The notes beneath the pieces are model-generated. The model was not told the origin of the DNA, made no database searches, and saw nothing but the letters and a program-made list of their open reading frames with translations. This document shows, in pieces, positions 9,475 through 16,317 of a stretch of DNA of 32,775 nucleotides. Position 1 is the first letter of the stretch, and each line of letters begins with the position of its first letter. A program made the translations under genes and the position numbers. Source of the DNA: a virus; IMG/VR virus record IMGVR_UViG_3300005095_000034, positions 1 to 32,775 of that record; one strand, given 5' to 3'.

Positions 9475-10478
9475 TTGAGAATGCGCTATATAGCGTTAAT
9501 GATGAGTATGTCGGAAGCGCAAAAGAATCGCCAATAATATTTACCATTGATGAAATACATAAAAGCGTCGGGCTTCCAGATATATACGGCCCAGACGAAA
9601 TAGTTATTGGCTTTTCAGAGCTTCCAACTTTTTATAGATATTCATCCGATGTACCTGTTGTAAAAGTTGGGGCAACATTAGAAACTGATGGTGGAAACAT
9701 TGAAGTAAGTAAAGATTTGTATGCTTATGCCGATATAGTTAACCCAACTCTTTCTAGACCGCTAAATATACATTCATCTAATATTCTTGACAAAATATTG
9801 TTATTGAAAAAATATATAAACTCCCCAGAAGATGGAGTGCTTGAATATGCGTATAGTGTTTCTTCTGAGTCATATAGCTTTATAACTGGGGCGTATGCAT
9901 CGCTTGTCATTTCGTATCATGAGGGGAAGTCAGAGTATGATTCAGCGTTATCTGTTCCAATACTGAGAAGTGAAAACAGAGACGCTATTGTAGATGTTGT
10001 CACAAATAGTGAACATGCTGTAGATGATAGTTACTATTTTGAAAAAGTGTTTTCATCAATAGAAGACTCATATCTCAGGAAACCAGAATATGATAATGTC
10101 TTTAGGTCGATATCAACAATATCAATTTTCAACAAGAAGAATGATACTTATGTGAAAAGAAGAGGGTACGGACAGTATATTGATGAGTACGTTGAGCATA
10201 TTCCGCCTATATTTTTTATGTTTGATGTGATTGCAAAACATTCATTCAATAGCCGTCTAATAAACTTTTCTGTATACTCTAATTATAAAAAAAATAGTGA
10301 AGATATATTGCATGATATAGATATCGCTATAAATGAGCTATCAAAAGATGGCGTATATATAACATCAGATGAAATGATAGATGCTGTAGAAAGAATGATT
10401 TCCGCAGAATACACAATAAATTGGGAACTTGATACAGCAATAAGAGAAATAATGATGATAAGGGGAGAATATGATTAG
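9471..10478 (+). CDS. unrecognised 335-aa protein
   Basis: ATG at 9471 overlaps the previous stop in an ATGA arrangement, indicating translational coupling. The N-terminal two thirds look alpha/beta with many Tyr, Ser and Asp residues (SPIIFTIDEIHKSVGLPD), and the C-terminal third is helical with charged repeats (DILHDIDIAINELSKDG). No nucleotide-binding loop, zinc site, signal peptide or membrane helix is visible. The end overlaps the next gene by eight bases. It sits two genes before the terminase; a head-assembly role is possible but the sequence alone gives no support for a specific function. Confidence 0.55.
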   Translation: MIENALYSVNDEYVGSAKESPIIFTIDEIHKSVGLPDIYGPDEIVIGFSELPTFYRYSSDVPVVKVGATLETDGGNIEVSKDLYAYADIVNPTLSRPLNIHSSNILDKILLLKKYINSPEDGVLEYAYSVSSESYSFITGAYASLVISYHEGKSEYDSALSVPILRSENRDAIVDVVTNSEHAVDDSYYFEKVFSSIEDSYLRKPEYDNVFRSISTISIFNKKNDTYVKRRGYGQYIDEYVEHIPPIFFMFDVIAKHSFNSRLINFSVYSNYKKNSEDILHDIDIAINELSKDGVYITSDEMIDAVERMISAEYTINWELDTAIREIMMIRGEYD

Positions 10479-11190
10479 AGCTTCTGAAGATGTGGTGAAA
10501 ATGGCATACAGGCTAGATAATCTTAAGAAATTTGCTAGAAACATAAGCGATAATGCAGAAAAGATAGCATTCCCAGATGAGTCTTTTTCTTTGTTCCCGC
10601 TATATATGACATTTGCAAAGCATGTAAATTTTGATGTACTGGAATACGAGCCTGAAGCTGTAAGAAAAATTGTTGGGAATGATCTAAATGCCGATAGGAT
10701 AAATACTGTAATATCCACTACGGCAAGAGGTGACGCATGGGTCAACCCTACAGCATTTGACATGTTTACAGATGCTGCAAACGGAAGAGAGATAAACCCA
10801 GAGGTTCTTAGCCCAGATTACCCAGGAGAAATAGTTTTTTCATTGATAAACCTCGCAGGAATAGATGGCTCTGTTGCTCTTCCGGTTAAGACGAATGTTA
10901 TAAAATTTATAAAGGCATGCCTTGATAATGATGGGTGGGATGTTCCTCCTCCACATCTATTTTTTAAGAACCTTTTAGACTATTATGACCAAGATCATGT
11001 AGAAGAGATTATCAAGAGATTTGGAGGACTCTCTATTGAAAGACTTAGATACATAGATTACGATGAGGCAAAAAAGAATCTATCAGAGAGCGAAATAAAT
11101 TATATTGCAAGGTCTCAGGAAGTGTCTGAGTATATTCATATTAAATACGACAAGCTTATGTATGACTGGACTATGGTAATCAATGGGTAA
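10471..11190 (+). CDS. unrecognised 239-aa protein directly upstream of terminase
   Basis: ATG at 10471 has a strong GGGGAG site just upstream and overlaps the previous gene by eight bases. The protein is helical: a basic N-terminal section (MAYRLDNLKKFARNI), then short conserved-looking segments such as VNPTAFDMFTDAANGREINP and a C-terminal charged helix. Two bases separate its stop from the terminase start. In many phages the small terminase subunit lies here, but I do not see a clear helix-turn-helix at the N-terminus, and the family is not one I recognise. Small terminase is therefore a position-based possibility only; another head-assembly factor is equally possible. Confidence 0.5.
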   Translation: MIRASEDVVKMAYRLDNLKKFARNISDNAEKIAFPDESFSLFPLYMTFAKHVNFDVLEYEPEAVRKIVGNDLNADRINTVISTTARGDAWVNPTAFDMFTDAANGREINPEVLSPDYPGEIVFSLINLAGIDGSVALPVKTNVIKFIKACLDNDGWDVPPPHLFFKNLLDYYDQDHVEEIIKRFGGLSIERLRYIDYDEAKKNLSESEINYIARSQEVSEYIHIKYDKLMYDWTMVING

Positions 11191-11192
11191 AT

Positions 11193-12782
11193 ATGGCCGG
11201 AATTATCACAAAAGACAAAAAGATAATCACTCAGTCAGAATTTGCAATGGCAACCCTTATGCTGAAAGGGGAGCCATTTCATTTTCGATTGCACGGCCCA
11301 TTTCGTGATATTTATGATTGGCCAAAGAAAAGAATTCTTCTTAAGACAGCAAGGCAGGTAGGAAAATCAACATTCCTTTCCGCTTTTGCCCTCACGTATT
11401 CTGCAAGAAATAAACATAAGAGAACATTCTACGCTTCGACGTCAGAGAAACAGGCCAGAGAGTTTGCTCGTGTTAAACTAAATGAATTTCTACATAGGAG
11501 TCCGAATATCAGGGCATTCCTCCTAAATAGGAAGATGGGCGAAGTAAACGATTCAGTATTCGAGAAGCAGTTTTCAAATGGGTCTGGAATCACAATCTCG
11601 TACATGAAGGATGATGCAGACAGGACTCGTGGATATTCTGCTGATCTATTGATGCTTGATGAGGTTCAGGACATGGATCATACACAAATGCCTGTTGTGG
11701 AAGAGATTCTCTCTGCCTCTATGACTCCAATGAGGTTTTACACGGGAACTCCAAAGACAATGGACAACCATATTGAACACAAATGGAACATGTCAACAAA
11801 ACATGAAGTGTTCTTTAGGTGCAAATCATGCAGTAAGTTTAATAGTATAGGATATAGGAACATAGGAAAAAAGGGGCCAATATGTTCTTCGTGTGGAGGA
11901 TATCTTGATATAACAAGGCACATATGGGTTCCAACATATGATAAAACAGGGCCTGAGCCATATTATCTTGGAGCCAGAATCCCGCAGCCAGCACTATTAC
12001 TTCATACTGCAACGCAGGAAAAATGGGATGACCTTCTTCACAAGTATGAAACATATGATGAGGGGAAATTTGTAAACGAAGTTCTTGGCATATCTCACAG
12101 TACAGGGAAAAGAATAATCACTCTTGACGATATCATAAATCAATGTACAGGTGAGCCAACCATAAAAGGGATGCCAAACGAAAGAATATTCAGAATGTTT
12201 GATATGTTTGTAATGGGGATAGACTGGTCTGGTGACGGTGTATCAAACGTTTCAAAGAACGCTGTAGTGGTATATGGAAGAAGAGCGGGAGACCCGTCAT
12301 TCAAGGCGCAGGTTGTATACTCAAGGATTTTCCCAAGGCAAGATATTTTAAAAACAGTAGACGAAATAGTTTCCGTGGCCAGGATGTTCAAGGTTAGGCT
12401 TGTTGGAGCAGACGCAGGAGAGGGGGCGCTAAATAATGCATATCTCTCTGAGGCACTAGGCGCAAACAGGGTGCAGCCTTTTAGATATGGAGCATTCGAT
12501 GTCCCGGCAAAATTATCTGCAGACAAAAGGACTGTGTACCTAGATAAAACACAAGCAATTGATGATTTTTTCATGAACTTCAAAAAAGGACAATTTATAT
12601 TGCCGCCGTATGAAGATTTTAAAGAAGAGGCTGAGCATATATTGGCTGAGTATGAAGTTGTGTCGAAAAGTGGTAGAAAGATATACACACACAGTCCAAG
12701 TGTACCTGATGACTTCCTTCATGCTATGGTTTTCGGTTACAACGCATACAAGATGGCTATGGGGTCTCTGAAATTTTATTGA
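11193..12782 (+). CDS. terL: terminase large subunit (DNA packaging ATPase/nuclease)
   Basis: Motor that cuts concatemeric phage DNA and drives it into the empty prohead through the portal. Visible motifs in the 529 residues: Walker A TARQVGKST (52-60, K58), Walker B DLLMLDEV (151-158, D156 and E157), a SAT-like coupling segment TGTP (184-187), a zinc ribbon with C210, C213, C231 and C234, and an RNase-H-type nuclease domain with acidic residues in MGIDWSGDG (D344), VGADAGEG (D407) and PSVPDDFLHA (D506/D507). Length is normal for the family. The zinc ribbon between ATPase and nuclease is the type known from GpA-like terminases. The gene follows an unknown protein with a two-base gap and weak ribosome binding site, so it is probably translationally coupled. 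All catalytic residues look intact. Confidence 0.95.
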   Translation: MAGIITKDKKIITQSEFAMATLMLKGEPFHFRLHGPFRDIYDWPKKRILLKTARQVGKSTFLSAFALTYSARNKHKRTFYASTSEKQAREFARVKLNEFLHRSPNIRAFLLNRKMGEVNDSVFEKQFSNGSGITISYMKDDADRTRGYSADLLMLDEVQDMDHTQMPVVEEILSASMTPMRFYTGTPKTMDNHIEHKWNMSTKHEVFFRCKSCSKFNSIGYRNIGKKGPICSSCGGYLDITRHIWVPTYDKTGPEPYYLGARIPQPALLLHTATQEKWDDLLHKYETYDEGKFVNEVLGISHSTGKRIITLDDIINQCTGEPTIKGMPNERIFRMFDMFVMGIDWSGDGVSNVSKNAVVVYGRRAGDPSFKAQVVYSRIFPRQDILKTVDEIVSVARMFKVRLVGADAGEGALNNAYLSEALGANRVQPFRYGAFDVPAKLSADKRTVYLDKTQAIDDFFMNFKKGQFILPPYEDFKEEAEHILAEYEVVSKSGRKIYTHSPSVPDDFLHAMVFGYNAYKMAMGSLKFY

Positions 12783-12789
12783 GTATATA

Positions 12790-12807
12790 GATTGCATTTC
12801 CGCAATC
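12790..12807 (+). other. small hairpin after terL
   Basis: GATTGC (12790-12795) and GCAATC (12802-12807) form a six-base-pair stem with loop ATTTCC just after the terL stop. No U-run follows, so it is a weak terminator candidate at best; it may merely protect the 3' end of the transcript. Confidence 0.3.
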
Positions 12808-12883
12808 CTAAACTCTATCAAATCCATTGTCTAGCATGTTTTCATACGTGGAGGCATCAATGAGTATTTGCTTTTTCAAAATA

Positions 12884-12892
12884 TGATAAAAT
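12884..12892 (+). promoter_or_regulatory. extended -10 box TGATAAAAT upstream of 12928 gene
   Basis: In the 145-base gap after terL, TGATAAAAT differs by one base from the TGATATAAT box found in other gaps. It lies 35 bases before the start codon. No good -35 element is seen at standard spacing. The rest of the gap holds a weak hairpin and a tiny open frame at 12860-12886, and nothing else I recognise. Confidence 0.4.
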
Positions 12893-12927
12893 GTTGAAAG
12901 TAAAATTACAAACAGCAAGGAAACAAT

Positions 12928-13179
12928 ATGGCAGTTGAGCTTGAAAAGATAGCTAGTCTACTTGATGGAGCGCACGAGCAGATTGAGGCTCTTGAATCTG
13001 AAAGGGATCAGCTCTTAGCAAAGGTTAGTGAAATGGAAGAGGCAATGTCTCTACTAAAGCAGGCCGAGGAAAATGTCACTTCTTGGGATAGTAGCGCATC
13101 GATTGGCGGCGAATCCGTAAATATTCCATCAAGCTATGAAAGCGCAGAATCAAGACTCGATAGCTTCCTCTTTGATTAA
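12928..13179 (+). CDS. small coiled-coil protein, scaffold or head-assembly candidate, 83 aa
   Basis: ATG at 12928 follows AAGGA. Residues about 2-50 form a heptad-like amphipathic helix (KIASLLDGAHEQIEALES, then ERDQLLAKVSEMEEAMSLL), consistent with a coiled coil; the last 30 residues are Ser/Glu-rich and end in DSFLFD. It has its own promoter-like box and is followed by a hairpin, so it may be a single-gene transcript. Placement between terminase and the decoration and capsid genes is where scaffold, portal and protease genes usually lie, and small acidic coiled-coil proteins with a structured tail are typical of scaffolds. At 83 residues it is short for a scaffold. Function is inferred from shape and position only. 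Confidence 0.6.
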   Translation: MAVELEKIASLLDGAHEQIEALESERDQLLAKVSEMEEAMSLLKQAEENVTSWDSSASIGGESVNIPSSYESAESRLDSFLFD

Positions 13180-13182
13180 TTC

Positions 13183-13200
13183 TTGGGGTTTTTGCCCCAA
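13183..13200 (+). terminator. GC-rich hairpin between coiled-coil gene and capsid operon
   Basis: TTGGGG (13183-13188) pairs with CCCCAA (13195-13200) across the loop TTTTTG, four bases after the stop of the coiled-coil gene. In this AT-rich DNA it is the only GC block nearby. The downstream tract is A-rich rather than T-rich, so an intrinsic terminator is not certain. Confidence 0.4.
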
Positions 13201-13256
13201 AAAATACTTCAGCTTCTATTTAATATTTAGAAAAATCTTCGATTAAACGATACTTT

Positions 13257-13285
13257 TTGTAAAAAAAATAAAAACTATGTACAAT
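13257..13285 (+). promoter_or_regulatory. promoter of the capsid operon
   Basis: TTGTAA (13257-13262) and TACAAT (13280-13285) are separated by 17 bases, giving four and five matches to the bacterial sigma-70 -35 and -10 consensus. TG lies directly before the -10. The site is 48 bases before the decoration protein start. It is the best two-element promoter in the window and would drive the two most highly expressed structural genes. Confidence 0.55.
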
Positions 13286-13295
13286 AATGGTGTTG

Positions 13296-13317
13296 CTAAA
13301 CAAAAACTAAACAAAAA
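13296..13317 (+). repeat. tandem 11-base repeat in capsid-operon leader
   Basis: CTAAACAAAAA occurs twice back to back (13296-13306 and 13307-13317), in the predicted untranslated leader between the promoter and the AAAGG ribosome binding site. The leader is almost free of G and should be unstructured, which would favour strong translation. The repeat could also have arisen by slippage. Confidence 0.7.
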
Positions 13318-13333
13318 ATAGAAAGGTTTCAGC

Positions 13334-13729
13334 ATGAAGAATATCGAAATTGTTCGTGGATATCGTAGCTTCGGCCATGAAGATGTCTACGTAAGCGATC
13401 CCTCTGTTCCTGTTGTAGAAGGTGATATTATCGCACCTGACGGTTCTCTTGCCACACTGAAAGGTGACACTACACACAAAGAGTGTGGAATTGTAATCGA
13501 GAGAAATACTATCAATGGTGTTCCTAAAGATAGCGGAAAAACTCCCGTATATGTATCTAACTTTGTAGTTAGAACTAGCCGATATGAGCCCGGAACTTAT
13601 TCCGTAAACGATCCCATTACTGTTGATGGTGGCCTGCTGACCAAAGGTGATGCTGCTGCTGATGCCATTTGGGGATATGTTGTCGCAGTTAATTCTGACG
13701 ATACTCTAGACATTCGCTGCAATTACTAA
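13334..13729 (+). CDS. probable capsid decoration/head protein, 131 aa
   Basis: ATG at 13334 follows AAAGG. The protein is small, beta-rich and lacks cysteine clusters: an N-terminal RGYRSFGHEDVYVSDP segment, GDIIAPDGSLATLKGD, then PVYVSNFVVRTSRY, and a C-terminal WGYVVAVNSDDTLDIRCNY. Short beta proteins of this size directly before the major capsid gene are usually head decoration or stabilisation proteins. It shares one transcript with the capsid gene (14-base gap) and, like it, uses only ATT and ATC for Ile and mostly CGT for Arg, a sign of selection for very high expression and therefore of a high-copy virion protein. The family is not identified by a specific motif. Confidence 0.65.
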   Translation: MKNIEIVRGYRSFGHEDVYVSDPSVPVVEGDIIAPDGSLATLKGDTTHKECGIVIERNTINGVPKDSGKTPVYVSNFVVRTSRYEPGTYSVNDPITVDGGLLTKGDAAADAIWGYVVAVNSDDTLDIRCNY

Positions 13730-13743
13730 TAAAGGAGCTATAG

Positions 13744-14679
13744 ATGAATACAGAAACCCCTAGCGTAAAGCAGTCTAACGCAAACTTTGTTCGCAAGATT
13801 TATCAGTCTCCTGAGCTTCTGAAAGAGGCAATGGACAACAGTACTTATTTCATTCGTGATAAAGTACGTGAGCTTGGCTTTGCACGTAAGCTTGTTGAGC
13901 CTATTTTTGTTACCTCAGCCGACCTTGATCGGACTGTAGACAATGATCAGCCCACCATTATCCTTGAGAAGGACATGGAGGCTACCGCCTATACTCTTCC
14001 TTTCCGTGGTCAGGGAGAAAGCAAGTATTGGGAAGGCGAGAAATTCCTGATTACTTTCCAGAAGGTAGAGTCTGATCATTTCAACAAGTCCAAGTTTGAA
14101 ATGATGAACAGCAAAACTGACTACAAGACCCTTCTGCAGAAGCGTATCGTCGAAGAGATGTATCGCACTGAAGACGAGACTATGGTTAGTGCCTTCAATG
14201 ACATTATTGCCAAAGCTGAAGCTGAAAATCCTGGAACCCAGTATCAGGAAGTAACTGGTGGACTGACTAAGACCAACATCAAGATCCTGATGCAGATGAT
14301 GTCCAAGAACAGAATGCTTCCTCCTAAAGGTGGTCCGAAGCCCAAGTTTCTGATGAACATGACTCTGAAGATGGAACTGGTAGAACTGGGAATGATCGAA
14401 ATCGGTGACAGCAATGTCGGAAAATACTGGAATGAAGGAACCGTTGGTGTTGATAACCTGTTCGGAATTCCTGTTATTGACACCATCAAAGATGATCTTG
14501 TTAAAGATGACGAAATGTACATCATCGCTCCTCAAGATTACTTTGGTCGGTTCTTCATTCTTCAGGACCATACCCTTGTCATCAAGACAGAGGCTGATAT
14601 GATTGAGTTCTGGTCATACAGTGCAATGGGAATGGGCTTTGCTAACACAAAAGGTGTAGCTAAAATTAAGTTTGTCTAA
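13744..14679 (+). CDS. major capsid protein, HK97 fold
   Basis: Main shell protein of the head. ATG at 13744 follows a strong AAAGGAG. The 311 residues show features typical of HK97-fold capsid proteins: an N-terminal helical section, ELGFARKLVEPIFVTSADLD (N-arm to E-loop entry), an E-loop-like stretch (KYWEGEKFLITFQKVES), a spine helix region (KTDYKTLLQKRIVEEMYRTE), a P-domain, and the late element VGVDNLFGIPVIDTIKDD followed by a C-terminal beta section ending in KGVAKIKFV. No large cleaved N-terminal delta domain is apparent. Every Ile codon is ATT or ATC, none ATA, and Arg codons are nearly all CGT, CGC or CGG, sharply unlike the neighbouring genes. A hairpin follows the stop. Confidence 0.9.
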   Translation: MNTETPSVKQSNANFVRKIYQSPELLKEAMDNSTYFIRDKVRELGFARKLVEPIFVTSADLDRTVDNDQPTIILEKDMEATAYTLPFRGQGESKYWEGEKFLITFQKVESDHFNKSKFEMMNSKTDYKTLLQKRIVEEMYRTEDETMVSAFNDIIAKAEAENPGTQYQEVTGGLTKTNIKILMQMMSKNRMLPPKGGPKPKFLMNMTLKMELVELGMIEIGDSNVGKYWNEGTVGVDNLFGIPVIDTIKDDLVKDDEMYIIAPQDYFGRFFILQDHTLVIKTEADMIEFWSYSAMGMGFANTKGVAKIKFV

Positions 14680-14680
14680 T

Positions 14681-14723
14681 AGCCTATAGCTACCGCACGG
14701 TAGCTTGGCTATAGATGTTTTTT
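14681..14723 (+). terminator. terminator after the major capsid gene
   Basis: AGCTACC (14688-14694) pairs with GGTAGCT (14699-14705) across the loop GCAC, with an outer AGCC/GGCT stem (14681-14684 and 14707-14710), then a T-run at 14718-14723. The U-tract begins several bases after the stem, so termination may be partial. The hairpin overlaps the last codon of the opposite-strand endonuclease. Confidence 0.55.
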
Positions 14724-16211
14724 GAAGACCAAGTTCCCACAGTCAAATATCCTGCTAAAACCGTTTTCCACCATGTTTTCAGTTTCAGACTTATTCGGAT
14801 CAAATTTTTCCAACTTATCTTTTAATTTATGTTTTTGAAAATCCAGCCTTGAGTATAGTTTGGTAGTATCGCTGGTTTTGAAATATTTATAGTTTGGTCT
14901 GGAGTATCCATCGAACTCAAATCCGTTTTTCATATACACTGTTTCATTTGGATTGTAAGATGAGAATCTTAGGTCGGCATATGTGACAAGCTCTATTCCG
15001 ACTAGCCCTTTTGTTGAGTGTTTTAGTAATCTCGAAAAGGCTCCAGGCACAGATGTGTTAAGAGCATTTGAAAATCTATATAGCTCAAGCGTTGAGTTTT
15101 TTGATATCCACCTGAATGTGATTGCTGATACAAGATTTCTTCCTATATATAGCCCATATGACATATTTGTTGATCCATTTCCTCCCTGTATGTGAGTTTT
15201 ATCAAAAAACTCTTTGGCTGTTTTACTGTCTATTTTTCTTATTTCGCAATCTCTTGCGTAGAATCTAAAGTCATGCATTCCAAGTCGATTCATTATCATT
15301 GAGGAAACTATCCTGTACTTTTTGTCTATTTCGCTATCGTAGAAAAACAGAACATTGATTCCTAGGTTTGCGAAATATTTTTTCTTTTCGAGATGATAGC
15401 TTCTCCCTTTTCCTTTTAGTTCTGAATGCCAGTAGATTCCATCTGCTTCTATGCCTAGATTTTTATCTTTGACATAAATATCCAATTCTAGTCCATTTGG
15501 ATAGTCCTTTCTGTATTTTGATACATATTTAACTCCAAGTTCTTTTAGCAAGAATGATATTTTTCTCTCATGAGAAGATTCTGAGATTACCGGGGCATGT
15601 TCTTTTGTTGAGCATTTGGTGCATATCAGCTCGCCATACTTTTTTGATTTTCTCTGAAGGCTTCCTATAGTTTCTGTTCCGGTATGTCCGCATTCATATT
15701 CTATTGATACCTCCCAGTTACCATTTCCTGTCTTGCGCTTATCGCTTATTTTTATATTGTGTTTGCGTTCTAGAGTTTTAATGTTCGTATCAGAAAAGTC
15801 TCTCGCTTCATTTGTTAGGCATCTTCTGCATTTTGATTTCTTTTTTCGAATTCTTTTCTTTAGGCCGCTTAATGACATTTCAGCATCATGTCCACATGAA
15901 CATGTAAGATTAACTTTATCTCCATTTATTTCAATGTTAGAAAACCCTATCGACTCTGCTCTGTCTATCAATTGCTGATCTGTCATTGGCTTCTGTGAGT
16001 CTCTGCTATTGCATCTTTGGCAAAGAATAATATCCTTCCCTCTTCTCTTAATATCATTGAATTTCATTGCGAATCTGTGCCCGCATGCTCCGTCAACAAT
16101 AATATTGTCTCTTGCTGATATATAAGGAACGACAATCTTTCCCCCTCTTGACTCTATGTATTCTTTAACTTCTTCTCTTTTTTTCTCAACCTTTTCAACA
16201 GGCATGGGCAT
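14709..16211 (-). CDS. homing-endonuclease-like protein (zinc modules plus Vsr/PD-(D/E)XK-type nuclease)
   Basis: The only clear gene on the minus strand. Its ATG (16211 downward) follows AAGGAG. The 500-residue protein has three tandem zinc-module-like units: C43-G-H45 with C64/C67, C104/C106-G-H108 with C128/C131, and C174-G-H176 with C197/C200. Residues about 213-300 look like a very-short-patch-repair-type nuclease: HERKISFLLKELGVKY (E215), LELDIYV (D244), LGIEADGIYWHSE (E255, H262) and INVLFFYDSE. The C-terminal part (FFDKTHIQGG, YIGRNLVSAITFRW, FSNALNTSVPGAFSRLLKH) matches a module I know from free-standing phage endonucleases. Such enzymes spread by cutting genomes lacking them. It lies between the capsid unit and the connector genes and has codon use like the non-capsid genes. 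Target site unknown. Confidence 0.8.
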   Translation of the reverse strand: MPMPVEKVEKKREEVKEYIESRGGKIVVPYISARDNIIVDGACGHRFAMKFNDIKRRGKDIILCQRCNSRDSQKPMTDQQLIDRAESIGFSNIEINGDKVNLTCSCGHDAEMSLSGLKKRIRKKKSKCRRCLTNEARDFSDTNIKTLERKHNIKISDKRKTGNGNWEVSIEYECGHTGTETIGSLQRKSKKYGELICTKCSTKEHAPVISESSHERKISFLLKELGVKYVSKYRKDYPNGLELDIYVKDKNLGIEADGIYWHSELKGKGRSYHLEKKKYFANLGINVLFFYDSEIDKKYRIVSSMIMNRLGMHDFRFYARDCEIRKIDSKTAKEFFDKTHIQGGNGSTNMSYGLYIGRNLVSAITFRWISKNSTLELYRFSNALNTSVPGAFSRLLKHSTKGLVGIELVTYADLRFSSYNPNETVYMKNGFEFDGYSRPNYKYFKTSDTTKLYSRLDFQKHKLKDKLEKFDPNKSETENMVENGFSRIFDCGNLVFKKHL

Positions 16212-16274
16212 ATCTACTCCTTGGCAAAATTAATTTCTCTCTAAATATATATACCATTTAAACATCATCACTTG

Positions 16275-16283
16275 TGATATAAT
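16275..16283 (+). promoter_or_regulatory. extended -10 box TGATATAAT upstream of 16318 gene
   Basis: TGATATAAT, part of the longer TGTGATATAATA also found at 21340-21351, lies 34 bases before the start codon. The -35 region is poor (only a TTTAAA at 15 bases). It would restart rightward transcription after the capsid terminator and the antisense endonuclease. The gap of 106 bases also carries the ribosome binding site of the endonuclease on the other strand. Confidence 0.55.
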
Positions 16284-16317
16284 ACGTGTATTCATATAAA
16301 AAACCAAAGGAATAGAT

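Noticed and set aside
12140-12688. Minus-strand frame of 182 codons inside terL
   Set aside because: Antisense to a fully intact terminase with all motifs; no start signal.
13915-14571. Long minus-strand open frame (218 codons) opposite the capsid gene
   Set aside because: It lies wholly inside the major capsid gene, has no ribosome binding site, and arises from the codon choice of that gene; the protein looks unlike any phage protein.
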